DNA of 64,000 nt from Closterium sp. NIES-65 (Eukaryota; Streptophyta; Zygnematophyceae; Desmidiales; Closteriaceae). Positions 11,701 to 24,585 of this stretch are shown one piece after another. The position numbers and the translations under genes are program-made. The stretch is from contig CANXME010002303.1 of the NCBI GenBank assembly GCA_948144175.1, positions 124,001 to 188,000 of the forward strand. The letters are read 5' to 3'. Position 1 is the stretch's first letter; every line of letters starts with the position of its first letter. Below the pieces are notes generated by a model. That model had not been told where the DNA came from and ran no database searches. It was given only the letters and a program-made list of their open reading frames with translations.

Positions 11701-12333
11701 CGCGTCAGGGGGGAAACCCAGGAAGACGCAGGGAGCAGCACGAGGGGACAGCTTGTCCGCAGACAAGTCGCGAACAAACGCCCGAGATCCCCAGACACGG
11801 AACGCAGACGCATCGCCAACCTTCCCCGTCCACAGCAAGGCTGGGGAGGTCTTCGGCATGGAGACCCTGGGGAGAAGGTTGATCTGATGCGCCGCGTACC
11901 GGACCGCAAACGGCCACAGAAAATGGGGGGCAGCCGCATGCATCATGGACGTACGGGCGACGTCCATGACCATGCCAATGCGGCGCTCAGCAATCCCATT
12001 TTGCTGTGGAGAGTCCGGAAGCGTGAAGGTCTGGCGGATGCCTCGTGCACGACAGTAGGCTCGCAGAAGGCAGAGGAGAACTCTCCGCCTCTGTCAGAGT
12101 GTAGACGCAGAACAGGAAAGTCCGAGCCGAAGCTCCGCCTGAGCTGGAGACGAGCTGCGCGGATCCAGTCGATCAACACCTCAGTGACATCACCCTTGCT
12201 GCGCAAGGGGAAGACTGTGGTGTAACGCGAGTAGTCGTCAACCACCAGCAGGAAGTAGCGCTCGTAACCCTGTCCACGGACGCGGGCCGGGCCCCACATG
12301 TCCATGTGAAGCGTCTGCAGCGGGGCCCCACAT
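8703..12333 (-). mobile_element. Copia element M (minus strand, both ends lost)
   Basis: This is a pol fragment read right to left: integrase core (about 12330-11700: [14 protein letters not shown] and QQNGI), a linker with GAEPGGA repeats (about 11250-11460), reverse transcriptase (about 10580-9560, YVDDLVFAT) and RNase H (about 9100-8703, [20 protein letters not shown]). Gag, protease, both LTRs and the 3' UTR are absent. Its left end is fused tail-to-tail to element L; its right end stops inside integrase against a Ty3 gag piece. About four breaks are apparent. It is closest to elements F and G in the RT region. Confidence 0.9.
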
Positions 12334-12716
12334 GTCCACGGACGCCGCAATCACCTGCAGCAGATGGAGTTACTGTTCAACCGCATCACCGACCTGACCG
12401 AAGGCGAAAAAATCCAGGCGTACACCGAAGGGTTAAAAATGGAGATTCAGCGGCAGGTGATTGCGGCGAATTACAACAGCTACAGGGACATCGTGCGTGC
12501 TGCCGAGCGATACGACGCGCTGACTCGAGGTCAACCCTAAACACTACGCTTTACGCCGAACCGTACATTCGGCACGGAGCGATCGGCACCCCCCACGTTC
12601 GCCGAACCGATGGATATCGACAAATACGACGCGAAGCAGCAACCGACAAAATGCGAATTTTGCGGCGCAGTAGGGCATCAGTTTTTGTCGTGCTACAAAA
12701 TGAAGAATGCACCTTC
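12334..12716 (+). mobile_element. Ty3/gypsy gag fragment with zinc knuckle
   Basis: This is part of a Ty3 Gag. It has a capsid-like helical stretch (QQMELLFNRITDLTEGEKI) and a canonical CCHC knuckle, CEFCGAVGHQFLSC, near 12648-12690 (C-X2-C-X4-H-X4-C). The composition differs sharply from the GC-rich copia elements on both sides. The left edge is an abrupt join to copia element M; the right edge is the 5' LTR of copia element I. It plausibly belongs to the same Ty3 element as 20129-24585 (inference from order and strand). It is broken. Confidence 0.8.
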
Positions 12717-12842
12717 TGTCAAACTCATATGCTTTAGTCTGTGTAGGATGTAGTGGGGTAGACAATATGGGGTACAACACTCTTAGGTTTTCCTACTTGT
12801 ACCCAACTGCTTGCTAGTTCATTCATTCCTTATTTCTTCACA
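12717..12842 (+). repeat. 5' LTR of copia element I
   Basis: This 126-bp LTR runs TGTCAAACTCATATGC...TTTCTTCACA. It is the same type as the LTRs of elements A and B in reverse orientation. Confidence 0.92.
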
Positions 12843-12871
12843 TGGTATAGAGTAGGTTCCCTAGTGGGAAC
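12843..12871 (+). promoter_or_regulatory. PBS and adjacent stem-loop of element I
   Basis: TGGTATAGAGTAGG abuts the LTR and continues into GTTCCC-TAGT-GGGAAC, identical in stem to elements A and B. CCTAGGGCCCACC follows. Confidence 0.75.
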
Positions 12872-13854
12872 GATTCCTAGGGCCCACCACTGAAAATCGT
12901 TTTTTTTTTTTTTTTCCTGCCCGGAGCGCGCTTCCCTCATGCCCGAGTCGCGCCCCGTGTGCCCTCCCTCCCGTCTCGTCCCTAGCCCTTAGCGGCCCGT
13001 CGCGCCCTCCTCAGGCCCCTCGCGGCCCCTTACGGCCCCGTCGTCGCCGCTCTAGGCCCCGGCGCCGCCGCCCTAGGCCCCTCGCGGCCCCTTCGCGGCC
13101 CCGTTGCCGCCCCTAGCGGCCCCGTTGCCGCCCCTCTAGGCCCCTCGCGGCCCCTTTGCGGCCTTTTCGCCACCCCTTGTGGCCCCGTCGCCGCCCCCTC
13201 TAGGCCCCTTACGGCCCCTTTGCGACCTCGCCGCCGCCCCTAGCGGCCCCATTGCCGCCCCTAGCGGCCCCTTCACGACCTCGTCGCCGCCCGTAGTGGC
13301 CCCGTCGCCGCCCCTGGAGGCCCCATCGCCGCCCTTCGCGGCCACCTCGCCGCACTTAGCGGCCCCGTCTCCAACCCTAGCGGCCCCGTCGCCGCCCCTA
13401 GCGGCCCCGTCGCCGCCCCTGGAGGCCCCATCGCCGCCCTTCGCGGCCACCTCGCTGCCCTTAGCGGCCCCGTTTCCGACCCTAGCGGCCCCCTCGCCGC
13501 CCCTAGCAGCCCCGTCGCCGCTCTTCGCGGCCCCGTCGCCGCCTCTACCGGCCCCCTCACCGCTGAGCCGCCCAGCAGCTGAGCAACCGAGCCACCACGC
13601 CGCCCAACAGCCGGGCCGCCGAGCCGCCCAACAGCCGAGCCACCGAGCCGCCCAGCAACCGAGCCGCCGAGCCGCCCAGCAGCCGAGCCGCCCAACAGCC
13701 GAGCCGTCGAGCCGCCGAGCCGCCGAGCCGCCGTGCCGCCCAGCAGCCGAGCCGCCGAGCCGCCCTGCCGTCGAGCCGCTACTGTTCCTACCGGCGCGCC
13801 TCGGCCCTACTACCTTGGACTGGTGAGATCACTTCCTGCTAGGCCACTGCAGTC
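12872..13854 (+). other. GC-rich leader of element I
   Basis: Two repeat zones are present: GCGGCCCCGTCGCCGCCCCT units (13020-13550), then GAGCCGCCCAACAGCC units (13560-13770). Open frames occur in several frames because the repeats lack stops; no protein is proposed. Confidence 0.7.
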
Positions 13855-16800
13855 ATGGCTACCCCCTGTGTCCTTACCTTTGATACTGAGGGTCGTGCTG
13901 TTGACTTTGAGGTCTCGGTCGATGACCTCCAGCTGTTCTTACAGTGTGATAGGGCAGACGGACTCTCCGTGTTCGATCTCACCTCTGGTGCCTCTCCTGC
14001 CCCGCCTGCTACTGCTGACAAAACTGTTCGCTCACAGTGGGCCACGCACGATGCTGCTGCCCGTCTTGCTGTGCGTCGCCACTTACCGACCACTGAGCGT
14101 GCGCACTTTAGCCAGTACAAGAGTGCTAAGACCTTGTACAACGCTGTAGCTGCACGCTACTCTTCCCCTGCCACTGCTGCGCTTAGCTGCCTCATGCTAC
14201 CGTACCTGTTCCCTGACCTTGCTGCCTTTCCCACAGTCGCTGACCTCATTACGCCCCTTCGCACTAGCGACACTCGCTACCGCGCTGCGCTTCCTGCTGA
14301 GTTCTGCGCCAAGAACCCCCCCCCCCCCCCATGTACATCACCCTCTACTACATAGTCACCCGGCTCCCTGACTCCCTTCGCTTAGTCAGGGACCACTTCC
14401 TCTCAGTTTGCCCCACCACACTCACCGTTGACCTCCTTGAGGAGCGCCTCCTAGCAGCAGAGAAGAGCATAGTCGCTGTAGGAGCCTCTCGTGGTTACCC
14501 TCGCACCCCCGTCTTTGAGGGGTGTTCTCCCTCCCCCCTCTTGCCCTCTGTTGCTTCTGCTGCTGCGGCCGACCTCGTTGGCTTCGAGTCGGTCGGCGCT
14601 GCGTCTGCCCCTAGCGGGAGACGCCGCACCAGCAAGGGCAAGGGGGGCAAGGGCGTTGGAGGGGCTGGCGGGGGCGGTGGAGGTGGTGGTGGAGGCAGTG
14701 GAGGGGGTGGGGGTGGTGGTGGGAGTGGTGGCGGGGGTGGAGGTGTCGGTGGCAGCAGTGGAGGCGGAGGAGGCGGCAGTGGCGGAGGGAGCGGAGGCGG
14801 CGGAGGTGGCGGAGGCGGCAGAGGTGGCGGAGGCGGCCGAGGCAGCGGTGGAGCTAGTCGCGGCTCTACGCATAGGAGAGACTCCGGTGGTGGTCCGCGC
14901 CAGCAGCAGCAGCGCAGTCGTGAGACCTTGTCCCCCCAGCAGCTTCGTGAGTGGTACGCTGGGCGTCAGCGGGGTGGGGGTACTGGTCCCTGCACCTACG
15001 TCCTCCGTACCGGCGACCGCGCTGGTGAGCAGTGCGGGGGCACACACTCTACCCAGCGCTGCTTCGGCCGCCTGACGGACGCGTGGCGTCACCAGTTCCC
15101 TGACGCCACTGAGATCCCTCGCTGGGGAGAGCTGTTTAAGGCGGGGGTTGCTATCTTTGATCTTGACTATGATGCTATTCTTTCTGCCATGTATGCTGTG
15201 TCTACTTGTGATGAGGGTGACTATTACCTGTGTGTTTCGCCTGACCCGGGCATTGAGGTTGCTGCTCTAGGTGCTGGTGAGACTGCTTCTCTAGGTGCTA
15301 GTGCGTCTGCTGCCCCAGGTGCTGGTGAGTCTGCTCTCTCAGGTACCACGTCGGCTCAGGCCTTACACACCTTCACCCTTGACTCGGGTGCTTCCCGCTC
15401 CTTCTTTTGAGACCGCACCACGCTTACGCCGCTTAGTCGGCCGGTTGCGGTCTCCCTGGCGGACCCCTCTGGGGGTCCTGTCCTTGCTAGCTTCTCCACT
15501 GTCTTACCGTGTCCGGCAGCCCCCTCTGGCACCCTGTCAGGTCTCTACCTCCCCTCGTTCTCTACGAACTTTGTGAGTGGAGCTGATCTACAGGATAGGG
15601 GGGTTGACCAGTTCACACCTGCGAGTCAGCGGGTGACCCACTGTACGTGTGCTCGGACGGGCCGACACTTGGCCACGTTTACCCGTCAGCCGGGGTCGAG
15701 CCTGTATACACTGACTACTGAGTCTCCTCCGGTTGCTGAGTCTGGTCAGGTAGCTGCGTCGAGTCAGGTGTTTGCTGAAGCGTCCAGGTCTGGTCCTGAG
15801 ACTACGCCCTGCTCGTGTCGTCTCTTGTCCCACCAGACTCTCCTTTGGCACCACCGCCATGGTCACCCCTCCCTTCCTCGTCTCCGAGGCATGGCCTCAC
15901 GTGTCCTTGTCTCTGGTCTCTCCCGGTCCCTCCCTCCCCTACCTCCGGGGCCTGCCCCTACCTGCGTCCCCTGCGTCAAGGGGCGACAGTGCGCCGCCCC
16001 TCACTCCTCCGAGTTTCCTCCGACAGAGGCTCCCCTGCAGACTCTTCACATGGACGTGTGGGGCCCCGCCCGCGTCCGTGGCCAGGGTCACGAGCGTTAC
16101 TTCCTGTTGGTGGTTGACGACTACTCGCGTTACACCACGGTGTTCCCCTTGCGCAGCAAGGGTGACGTCATTGAGGTGTTGATCGACTAGATCCGAGCAG
16201 CTCGTTTCCGGCTCAGAGAGAGTTTCGGCTCGGACTTTCCTGTTCTGCGTCTGCACTCTGACAGAGGCGAAGAGTTTTCCTCTGCCCGTCTGGGAGCCTT
16301 CTGTCGTGCACACGGCATCCGCCAGACCTTCACGCTTCCGGCCACTCCACAGCAAAATGGGATTGCTGAGCGCCGCATTTGCATGGTCATGGACGTCGCT
16401 CGTACGTCCATGATCCATGCGGCTGCTCCCCATTTTCTGTGGCCGTTTGCGGTTCAGTACGCAGCGCATCAGCTCAACCTTCAGCCCCGGGTCTCCTTGC
16501 CAGAGACCTCCCCCACCTTGCGGTGGACGGGGAAGGTTGGCGATGCGTCTGCGTTTCGGGTCTGGGGATCTCGGGCGTTTGTCCGCGACTTGTCTGCGGA
16601 CAAGCTGTCCCCTCGTGCTCTTCCCTGCGTCTTCCTTGGCTTTCCCCCTAACGCACCTGTTTGGCAGTTTTACCACCCCACCTCGTGCCGTGTTCCGTCC
16701 TCCCAGGACGTCACCTTTGAGGAGTCGGTGCCTTACTACCGTCTCTTCCCCTACCGCACTACGCCCCTCCCCCCGCCGCCGCTCTTCCTTGCGCCAGGTC

Positions 16801-19800
16801 CTCCCCCGGTAGACCCCCTCCCCCCTCAGGGTCCTGCCCCGTCAAGAGTGTCCCAGGTAGACGCAGTTGAGCCTGTCGAGGTAGTTGTTGACTCTGGTGC
16901 TGCTACGGGCGCTGAGCCTGCGGGTGCCGGGTCTGGGGGTGCGGAGCCTGGGGGTGCTGAGTCTAGGGGTGCTGAGCTTGGGGGTGCTGAGTCTGGGGGT
17001 GCTGAGCCTGGGGGTGCTGAGCCTGGGGGTGCTGAATCTGGGGGTGCTGAGCTTGGGGGTGCGGAGCCTGGGGGTGCTGAGCCTGGGGGTTCGGAGCCCG
17101 GGGGTGCGGAGCCTGGGGGTGCTGGGTCTGCTCGTGTGGCCTCTGGCGGTGCTTCGTCGAGGCGGGAGCTACTCTCTCTGAAGGAGCTGCGCGAGTGGTT
17201 TGCCCGCCGTTGGAGCCGTGCTGCTGGATTTGGAGGTACTACTGTTGCTGCTGGTCCTGGAGGTTCTCGTCCAGGCGGTTCTGGAGCTGCTGGGACTGGG
17301 AGTCCTGCTCGAGGTACTGCTGGAGCTGCTGGCGGTACTCGAGCTGACGGTCCTGCTGGAGTTGGTGCTACTGGAGCTGCAAGAGCTGTTGGAGCTGGAG
17401 CTACTGGGGGTGTTGGCGCTGATGGTTCTGCTGGCGCTGGTGCTTCTGAGGGTGCTGGAGTTGGCGCTGTTGGAGCTGGAGGTGCTGCTGGCGCTGGTGC
17501 TGCCGCTGGGGGTACTGGTGCTGTCCCTGCTGGTTCTCGAGGCGCTGCGCGGCCGAGGCCGTACTTCGTTCCGCCCCTTGAGCTGGTTCTTGGTCTCCCG
17601 CCCTCTACTGGTCCTGCTCCTCCCTTAGCGTGTCCACAGCCTGTCCAGTCGCGGTCACAGTTACAGCCCGCCTCCCCCCTGCCTGCTCCTCCCTACACTG
17701 GTCCTACTGGAGGTCTTGCTGAGCGTCGTGAGTCTGCATCTTGTCCTGCGTCGCCTGTTCGTGCTACTCGCACTAGTGGTCGTGCTCCGTGTCCGCGTCC
17801 TCCTACGGTCCCTGGCACACACCTGATGGCACTGCGTCCTTCCATCTCCTTTGCGTGTCCCGTTGCCGTCTCCTCCAGCGTCCTCTCTTCCTACTCTTGC
17901 TGACCCGGAGTCTGACTCTCTTCGTGCTGCCAGTCCTACTGTCACGCGTCTCATGGCTACTGTTCTCAGTGACCCTTCTTTTGAGTCCACTGCAGCGTCT
18001 GCCTTAGTTGCTGAGCTTGTCGACTTTGCTACTCGCTGTCGTCTAGACTACGCTGCTAGTCTTGCTGCTGAGTCTGAGTCTGTCTGTCCTCTGTCCGTCG
18101 AGGGTGAGTGTGCTCTTAGCACGGACGTCCTTGAGGACAGGCAGGAGGAGTTCCAGTGTTTTGCTGCTGCTTTGCCTCATCTCGTGTCCACGCTGATTGC
18201 CCCTGAGGGAGACCCGGATGCACCAGACATCCCGACTCCTCGATCGTACGCTTAGGCGATCGAGGGTCCCTACTCCTCACAGTGGCAGTCAGCCATGGAC
18301 ACAGAGATGGCTTCCTGGAAGTCCACAGGGACCTACGTCGACGAGGTTCCCCCACCTGGGGCGAACATCGTCAGTGGCATGTGGATTTTCAGGGTGAAGC
18401 GGCCGCCGGGTTCTCCGCCTGTCTTCAAGGCGCGTTACGTGGCTCGAGGCTTCAGTCAGCGGAAGGGAGTTGACTACTGTCAGACCTTCTCTCCCACCTC
18501 GACGATGACCACTCTTCGGGTGCTGCTACACAGAGCCGCTCAGCGCGACTACGAGCTTCACTCTCTTGACTTCAGCACAGCTTTCCTGCAGGGCAGCCTG
18601 CACGAGGAGATCTGGCTGCGCCGCCTGGTTTCACTGGACTGTTTGCTCCTGGTACCCAGTGGAGCCTCAGGCGGCCAGTCTACAGTCTCCGCCAGGCGCC
18701 CCGTGAGTGGCACGACACACTGAGGACAACACTTGCGGCTCTTGGGTTTGCTCCGTCTACTGCCGACCCGTCGCTGTTTCTGCTCACCGACACCTCTTTG
18801 CCGCCGTTCTACATCCTCGTGTACGTCAACGACTTGGTCTTTGCCACTGCTAACACTGCTGGACTCGCCCACGTGAAGTCCGAGCTACAGAAGAGACACA
18901 CGTGCACAGACCTGGGTGAACTGCGCAGCTACCTTGGCTTGCAGATCACCCGGGACAGAGCACAGCGCACCATTACCCTAACTCAGTCACACATGGTGTA
19001 GCAGGTCCTTCAGCGCTTCGACTTCACGTACTCCTCGCCTCAGGCCACTCCTCTGTCTACTCGCCACTCGCTCTCAGCTCTGCCTTCGGATGAGTCAGTA
19101 GAGCCGAGTGGCCCGTACCCAGAGCTTGTTGGCTGCCTCATGTACCTGATGACCTGCACACGACCTGACCTAGCATACCCTCTTAGCATCTTGGCACGCT
19201 ATGTTGCTCCTGGGAGACACCGATCAGAGCACATGGCTGCAGCGAAGAGGGTGTTGCGCTACTTGTGCAGTACGTCGGGCATGGGGCTAGTGCTTGGAAG
19301 GCGACGTCCAGTGGTCCTCACAAGTCACGCAGACGCTTCTTGGGCTGACGACCAGGCTACGCAGCGGTCGTCACAGGGTTACACCTTCAGCCTTGGCTCC
19401 GGCTCTGTTTCGTGGCGGTCTACCCGCTCGTCTTCTGTTCTCGGGTCGAGCTTTGAGGCTGAGTTCTACACCGGGGCCATGGCTGCAAAAGTGCTACGTT
19501 GGCTCACCTACCTGCTGACTGACCTAGGAGAGCCGCCTCATTCACCTCCAGTTCTGTACGTAGACAACAAGGCCATGCTGGCCTTGTGTCGGGAGCACAG
19601 ACTGGAGCATAGAACGAAGCACATTGCTCTTTGCTACTTCCTTGCTCTTGAGCTGCAGCAGCGTGGTCAGCTCCGCCTTGCTTACGTGGCCTCTGAGGCC
19701 AACACTGCTGATATCTTTACCAAGGCACTTCCGCCTAGTGATCATCAGCTCTTCTGTACGATGCTAGGTCTTGTGCCTACTTGGCCTCACTTGCTCACTT

Positions 19801-20002
19801 CTTGACCTTGCTTGTACTGTGATCTTTCTATACCTGCACTTGCTTGTTTACCTTTATATATGATCTTGCATGTGAACTGGCCTTGTGGCCTTGCTCTTGT
19901 GCTCAGAATGCGTGGTGACGTTGTGATCCACCCTGAGGTTACTTTGCTTTGCTTGACTGGTCTTGTGACCTCTTGTTCTCCCCCAGTTTGCCTATGGGGG
20001 TG

Positions 20003-20128
20003 TGTCAAACTCATATGCTATAGTCTGTGTAGGCTGTAGTGGGGTAGACAATATGGGGTACATCACTCTTAGGTTTTCCTACTTGTACCCACCTGCTTGC
20101 TAGTTCATTCATTCCTCATTTCTTCACA
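20003..20128 (+). repeat. 3' LTR of copia element I
   Basis: This 126-bp LTR is preceded by the polypurine tract CCTATGGGGGTG and differs from the 5' LTR at 5 positions. The 3' UTR between stop and LTR (19806-20002) carries TGAACTGGCCTTGTGGCC and GATCCACCCTGAG, conserved in all copia elements here. Confidence 0.92.
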
Positions 20129-23100
20129 CGTGCGGCACTCCGGGTCGGAAACAGTGGAGCACCCCTGAAGTAAAAAAACGGGAATCACCTGTAGCCGCGG
20201 ATCGACCTGGCGATCGCCTAAAGATCCAAAAAGCAGGAACAGTCGACGACGTGGTGACTTCGGAGCGGGTGAAAAAAGGAGAAAATGATGGCGCGAATCA
20301 AAAACGTCATGACCGGCCGGCATCAGGGGAAATCGCCGAGGCGAATGGAGGCTCCGCGAAAAAAGACTCTGCACCGACCGGGAAACTCCAGCCGAACACC
20401 CACGAAAGTAAAAATTCGTTAAAAGTATCCCATAAAGATACTCTAATGAAGAATATTGCTTCTCGTGGTTTTCAAGCCTTTGAAAAAATCAGGGGAGGTT
20501 TAGAGGCTAAGAAAAAGCCTTTTGAAATCATTCAGGTACCTGAGAAGTTGGGCAAAGTACTACGGAGCGTAGAAAAACGTCGTGCATTTCGTGGAGTTAA
20601 TATTCTCTCCCCGCAGCACAGTGTTAAGGCTCCCCGTTGCCCACAGGTGATTTCTACACAGCTGCCAAGGCTTAGAGGAGGCATCCAGGCTCAGGAGAAA
20701 ATATACAAGCCTCGGAAAAATCCTCCCACCCCCCAAGTGAAGTTGGAAAGTGTTGAGTCGGGTATAGGAAAAAGGGAAGGTATTAAGTTTGATGTACCCT
20801 ATGATCCTATTAATGAGACCCTCTTTGGCTACTCAGCGCAGCAAAAACCACTACTCCTCGAGGTGTTATGCAATGGACGATGCCTCCAGGCACTGGTGGA
20901 CAGCGGTGCATCTCACTCGGTGTGTGATCGCGGAGCATTGGAGAAAATTGGAGAGAAGGCGAAGGAGACCCAGTTTTCAGCAACCATGGTGGACGGTACA
21001 AAACTTCCTATCCACAGCGAAGCATCACTGCAGCTGCATATAGGTGCGTTGAGGTGGAAGCCGAAGCTACCAGTCACCAACATCAAAGGGTTAGATTTTA
21101 TCTTGGGGCAAGATTTTCTGAAGCGGTTCAATCCCGAGATCGATTGGATCAACAGCAAGGTGTGCATCTACAACAACGGGAAGCGGATAGCACTACGAAG
21201 CTGGACGGATACAGGGGACGTACCTGAGACAACACTGGCACGGTTCGAACAGACAGTGAACGAGAGGAACACGGGTTACCTAGCACTGGTCATGGTAGCA
21301 GCAGAGGAGAAGAATCCGAGTTTCGAGCTCCCTGCAGCAGTGAAGGAGGTCTTGGAGCAGTACAAAGATATAATGCCCGACGACCTACCTGCAGGCGTAC
21401 CTCCAGCACGCACCCACGAGCATGAGATCGTGGAGGAACCAGGTGCGAAACCCGTCTCATGTGCACCATACTGACTGAGTCCGACCGAACTAACAGACAT
21501 GAAGAAACAGATAGAGTATCTACTGGACAGACAAATGATCCGCCCATCCACCTCTCCCTACGGCGCACCAGTTCTCTTCACTCCAAAACCAGACGGCAGT
21601 CTACGGATGTGCATCGACTACCGCGCACTGAACAAATAGACAGTTAAAAACAAGTACCCCATTCCGCGCATCGACGACTTACTGGACCAACTACGTGGTG
21701 CAACAGTCTTCTCGAAGCTGGACCTACGGTCGGGCTACTGGCAGATCAAGATGGCGGACAACTCGATCCACAAGACGGCGTTCCGTACCAGATACGGCTC
21801 CTACGAATACTTGGTGATGTCGTTCGGACTCTGCAACGCACCAGCAACGTTTCAGGCGGAGCTGAATCACATCTTACGACCCCTGTTGGACGAGTGCGTG
21901 GTGGTGTACCTGGACGACATTCTCATCTACTCCAAGAACATGAAGGAGCACGCGGAGCATCTGCAGAAGGTGTCGAGATCCTGCGGAAAAACAAGTTCTA
22001 CGTGAAGCTGTCGAAGAGCGACTTCGCCCTGAAGAAGGTGCAGTTTCTCGGGCACATGGTGAGTCCCGAGGGCGTACACGTGGACCCACGGAAGATCGAA
22101 GCCCTCAAGAAGTGGAAAGTTCCGGAGAACGTGAAGGAGTTGCAGCAATTCCTAGGATTCGCCAACTACTACAACAGGTTCGTGCCACAGTACGCTAAGA
22201 TTGCAGCGCCACTGACCGACCTACTGAAAAAGGATACGCCCTTCAAATGGGATACTCCGCATCAGCAAGCCATGGAACAGCTACAGACAGCACTGACCAC
22301 AGCCCCAGTACTCATCCTACCAGACCCCGAGAAGGACTACATAGTTGAAGCAGACGCTAGTGACCAGGCACTCGGAGCAGTACTGATGCAGGATCACGGG
22401 AACGATTTACACCCTATCGCCTACCTCAGTAAGAAACTGCACGGAGCAGAACTAAACTACCCCATCCACCACAAGGAAGCCCTAGCTATAGTCGTAGCCT
22501 TCAAGGCGTGGAGGTGTTACCTCGAGGGAGCCAAGACCACAGTCTATACTGACCACTGCAGCCTCAAATACCTGAAGTCGCAGCCTACGCTCTCACGACG
22601 ACAGGTACGGTGGGTGGATTTCTTGGAGACCCACTTCCACTACGACATCATCTACAAGCCCGGGCTACACAACAAAGCAGACGCGTTGAGCCGCCCAGGT
22701 CATGTAGCAGGCATCCAGCTCGACGGGATGAGCCCTCTGCTCAAAGGTCTATTCCAACATGGGTACTCCGTGGACGGCGAGATAGCAACGGCAGCGAAAC
22801 AGAAACTGTTGCAGTGGAAGAAAGACCTAGCGGTAAGGAAGGGTTCAGGAAAGATTTGGGTACCAAATTACGCCCCACTACGGCACATCCTATTGGAGGA
22901 GTTCCACGACGTACCATACGGGGGACATTTTGGGAGCAACAAGACGTTAGCGGGAATAGCGAAGTATTACTACTGGCCCCGGATAGCAGCAGACGTGCAG
23001 CAGTCCATCACCTCCTGCGACACGTGCAAGCGGATGAAGAGCAGCAAGCAGAAGAAAGCAGGGTTACTTCAGCCTCTACCCGTACCGGAGCAGCCATGGC

Positions 23101-24186
23101 AGGTCATTAGTCTCGACTTCATCACAGGACTTCCCTCGACCTCACGGGGACATGATTCCATCCTCGTAGTCATCGATAAGTTCTCCAAAATGGGGCACTT
23201 CCTACCGACCAACGCCACCGCCACAGCAGAAGCAGCTGCTCGCCTCTTCTTCGACCGCATCATCACCATCCACGGCATCCTCGCTACAATCATCTCAGAC
23301 AGAGACCCAAAATTCACCAGTAAGATCTGGAAGGAGCTCATGGGATTATTGGGGATCAAACTTGCGATGTCCTCAGCATACCACCCACAGACTGAAGGAC
23401 AGACAGAGTGACTCGATCAAGTGGTTGAACAGTTACTACGCACAGCTTGCAAGGACGACGTCAGCCAATGGGACACACAGTTACCGACCCTAGAGTTTGC
23501 TTACAACAACGCGTCACATGCAGCCACAGGGAGAACTCCTTTCTTCCTGTGTTACGGACGGGAACCACTCACACCACAGCAGCCTACCACACCGGCACAC
23601 GTCCAAGCCGCACATGACTTCATCACCACCATGCAGCAGCTATGGGAGAAGACTCAGCGACGACTCACCACAATGCAGACCTCCCAGAAGCAGTATGCCG
23701 ATCGTCAGCGGCGTGATCACTCAGTAGCAGTCGGAGATCAGGTGCTTCTTGACACGCGCAACTTGAACCTGTCTCACCTCCCATCCAAACTCCGGCCTCG
23801 CTTCTGTGGTCCTTTTCTCGTTGAGGCACAGGTGACACAAGTTACATTCCGCTTGCGCTTACCAGATATGTGGAAGCTTCACAATGCTTTCCATGTGCAG
23901 CTACTGAAACCCTACAAGGACCCCAACCAACAGTTCCAGGGATGGCAGCTACCGCCACCTCCACCTGTTCTCATCTTGGACGAAACCGAGTATGAGATTG
24001 AGCGCGTCCTCTATCATCGGCGTCGCGGCGGCAGGACCCTCGAGTTCCTGATACGCCGGAAGGGATACGACCCGACTAAGGACAGTTGGGTTGCAGAAGC
24101 TGATATGGGCAACGCACGCCGTGCTCTCAAGGACTATCTTGTCAAGCAGGGTGTTTCTCACACCACCCAGCTTTGAAGGGGGGACG
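20129..24186 (+). mobile_element. Ty3/gypsy chromovirus pol region, interrupted at its 5' side
   Basis: This is a Metaviridae (Ty3) pol read left to right. It has an aspartic protease (LVDSGASHSV near 20895), reverse transcriptase ([11 protein letters not shown] near 21825 and YLDDILIYS near 21905), RNase H (EADASDQALGAV near 22345), an integrase with an H2C2 zinc motif (HFGSN...CDTCKRMK, 22925-23040), a catalytic core (23090-23520), and a C-terminal chromodomain (YEIERVLYHRRRGG...FLIRRKGYDPTKDSWV, about 23990-24090). The PPT GAAGGGGGGAC precedes the LTR at 24187. The chromodomain places it among chromoviruses, which are known to target histone marks. It is broken, with about three or four breaks. 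Its 5' side meets copia element I. Confidence 0.95.
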
Positions 24187-24585
24187 TGTGAGAGTAAGAC
24201 GGCTTATGCCAGCTATGCTTGCTTGCCTATACTTTATTATGCTATTTCTAGCATAGGATAATTATATGCGTGCATTAATTGCTTGATTTCCTAGGCTAGG
24301 TGCTTTCCTATATTTTATTATAGTTATAGCACCGAGCTAGGTTGCGTGCACCGAATTCTGGCTTTTCGGTTGCCACCGAATTGCCTTCTACCAAATTCGG
24401 GAAGGATCTGTTCGGGACGCTTCGCGACCCGCGGAACCTTCGCGTAACACCTGGTTACGGGGCCTTGTGTCGAGCCTATATATAGCCTCGTATTGTACCC
24501 AGGTGATGATTCAATTCACATTCTCTTTTCTAAGCTCGATCCTAGATCCTCACATCTTTTCTGACATCGGTCCTAGATCCTCACA
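24187..24585 (+). repeat. Ty3 chromovirus LTR
   Basis: This LTR of about 399 bp runs from TGTGAGAGTAAGACGG to GATCCTCACA. It has a TATA box at 24477-24484 and an internal imperfect duplication (GATCCTCACA occurs twice, ending 24554 and 24585). It follows the pol PPT directly and is itself followed by a primer-site-like TTGGTAATCAGAGC and a gag start, so it lies between a pol and a gag. Confidence 0.85.
24477..24484 (+). promoter_or_regulatory. TATA box in Ty3 LTR
   Basis: TATATATA occurs in the context GAGCCTATATATAGCC about 100 bp before the LTR end. It is conserved with 4963-4970. Confidence 0.6.

Larger units (their letters stand above)
12717..20128 (+). mobile_element. Copia element I (plus strand, both LTRs, decayed)
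   Basis: This 7.4-kb copia element has LTRs at 12717-12842 and 20003-20128, the PBS at 12843, a GC-rich leader to 13854 and gag-pol from 13855 to 19805. Domains in order are Gag (MATPCVLTFDTEGRAVDFEV), a glycine-rich stretch (about 14660-14860), a Gag zinc motif (about 14990-15065), protease DSGASRSFF (about 15380), integrase (about 15850-16600), a GAEPGG repeat linker (about 16910-17130), reverse transcriptase (about 18300-18850) and RNase H (about 19300-19700). The LTRs differ at 5 of 126 positions, so it is among the older copies here. The pol region is broken, with roughly ten breaks. It separates two Ty3 segments. The bases beside its LTRs (CCTTC and CGTGC) do not form a target duplication. 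Confidence 0.95.

Noticed and set aside
12900-12915. T-run as a transcription terminator
   Set aside because: It lies in the leader just after PBS and stem-loop in several elements, where termination would prevent expression. No terminator call is justified in a eukaryotic window.
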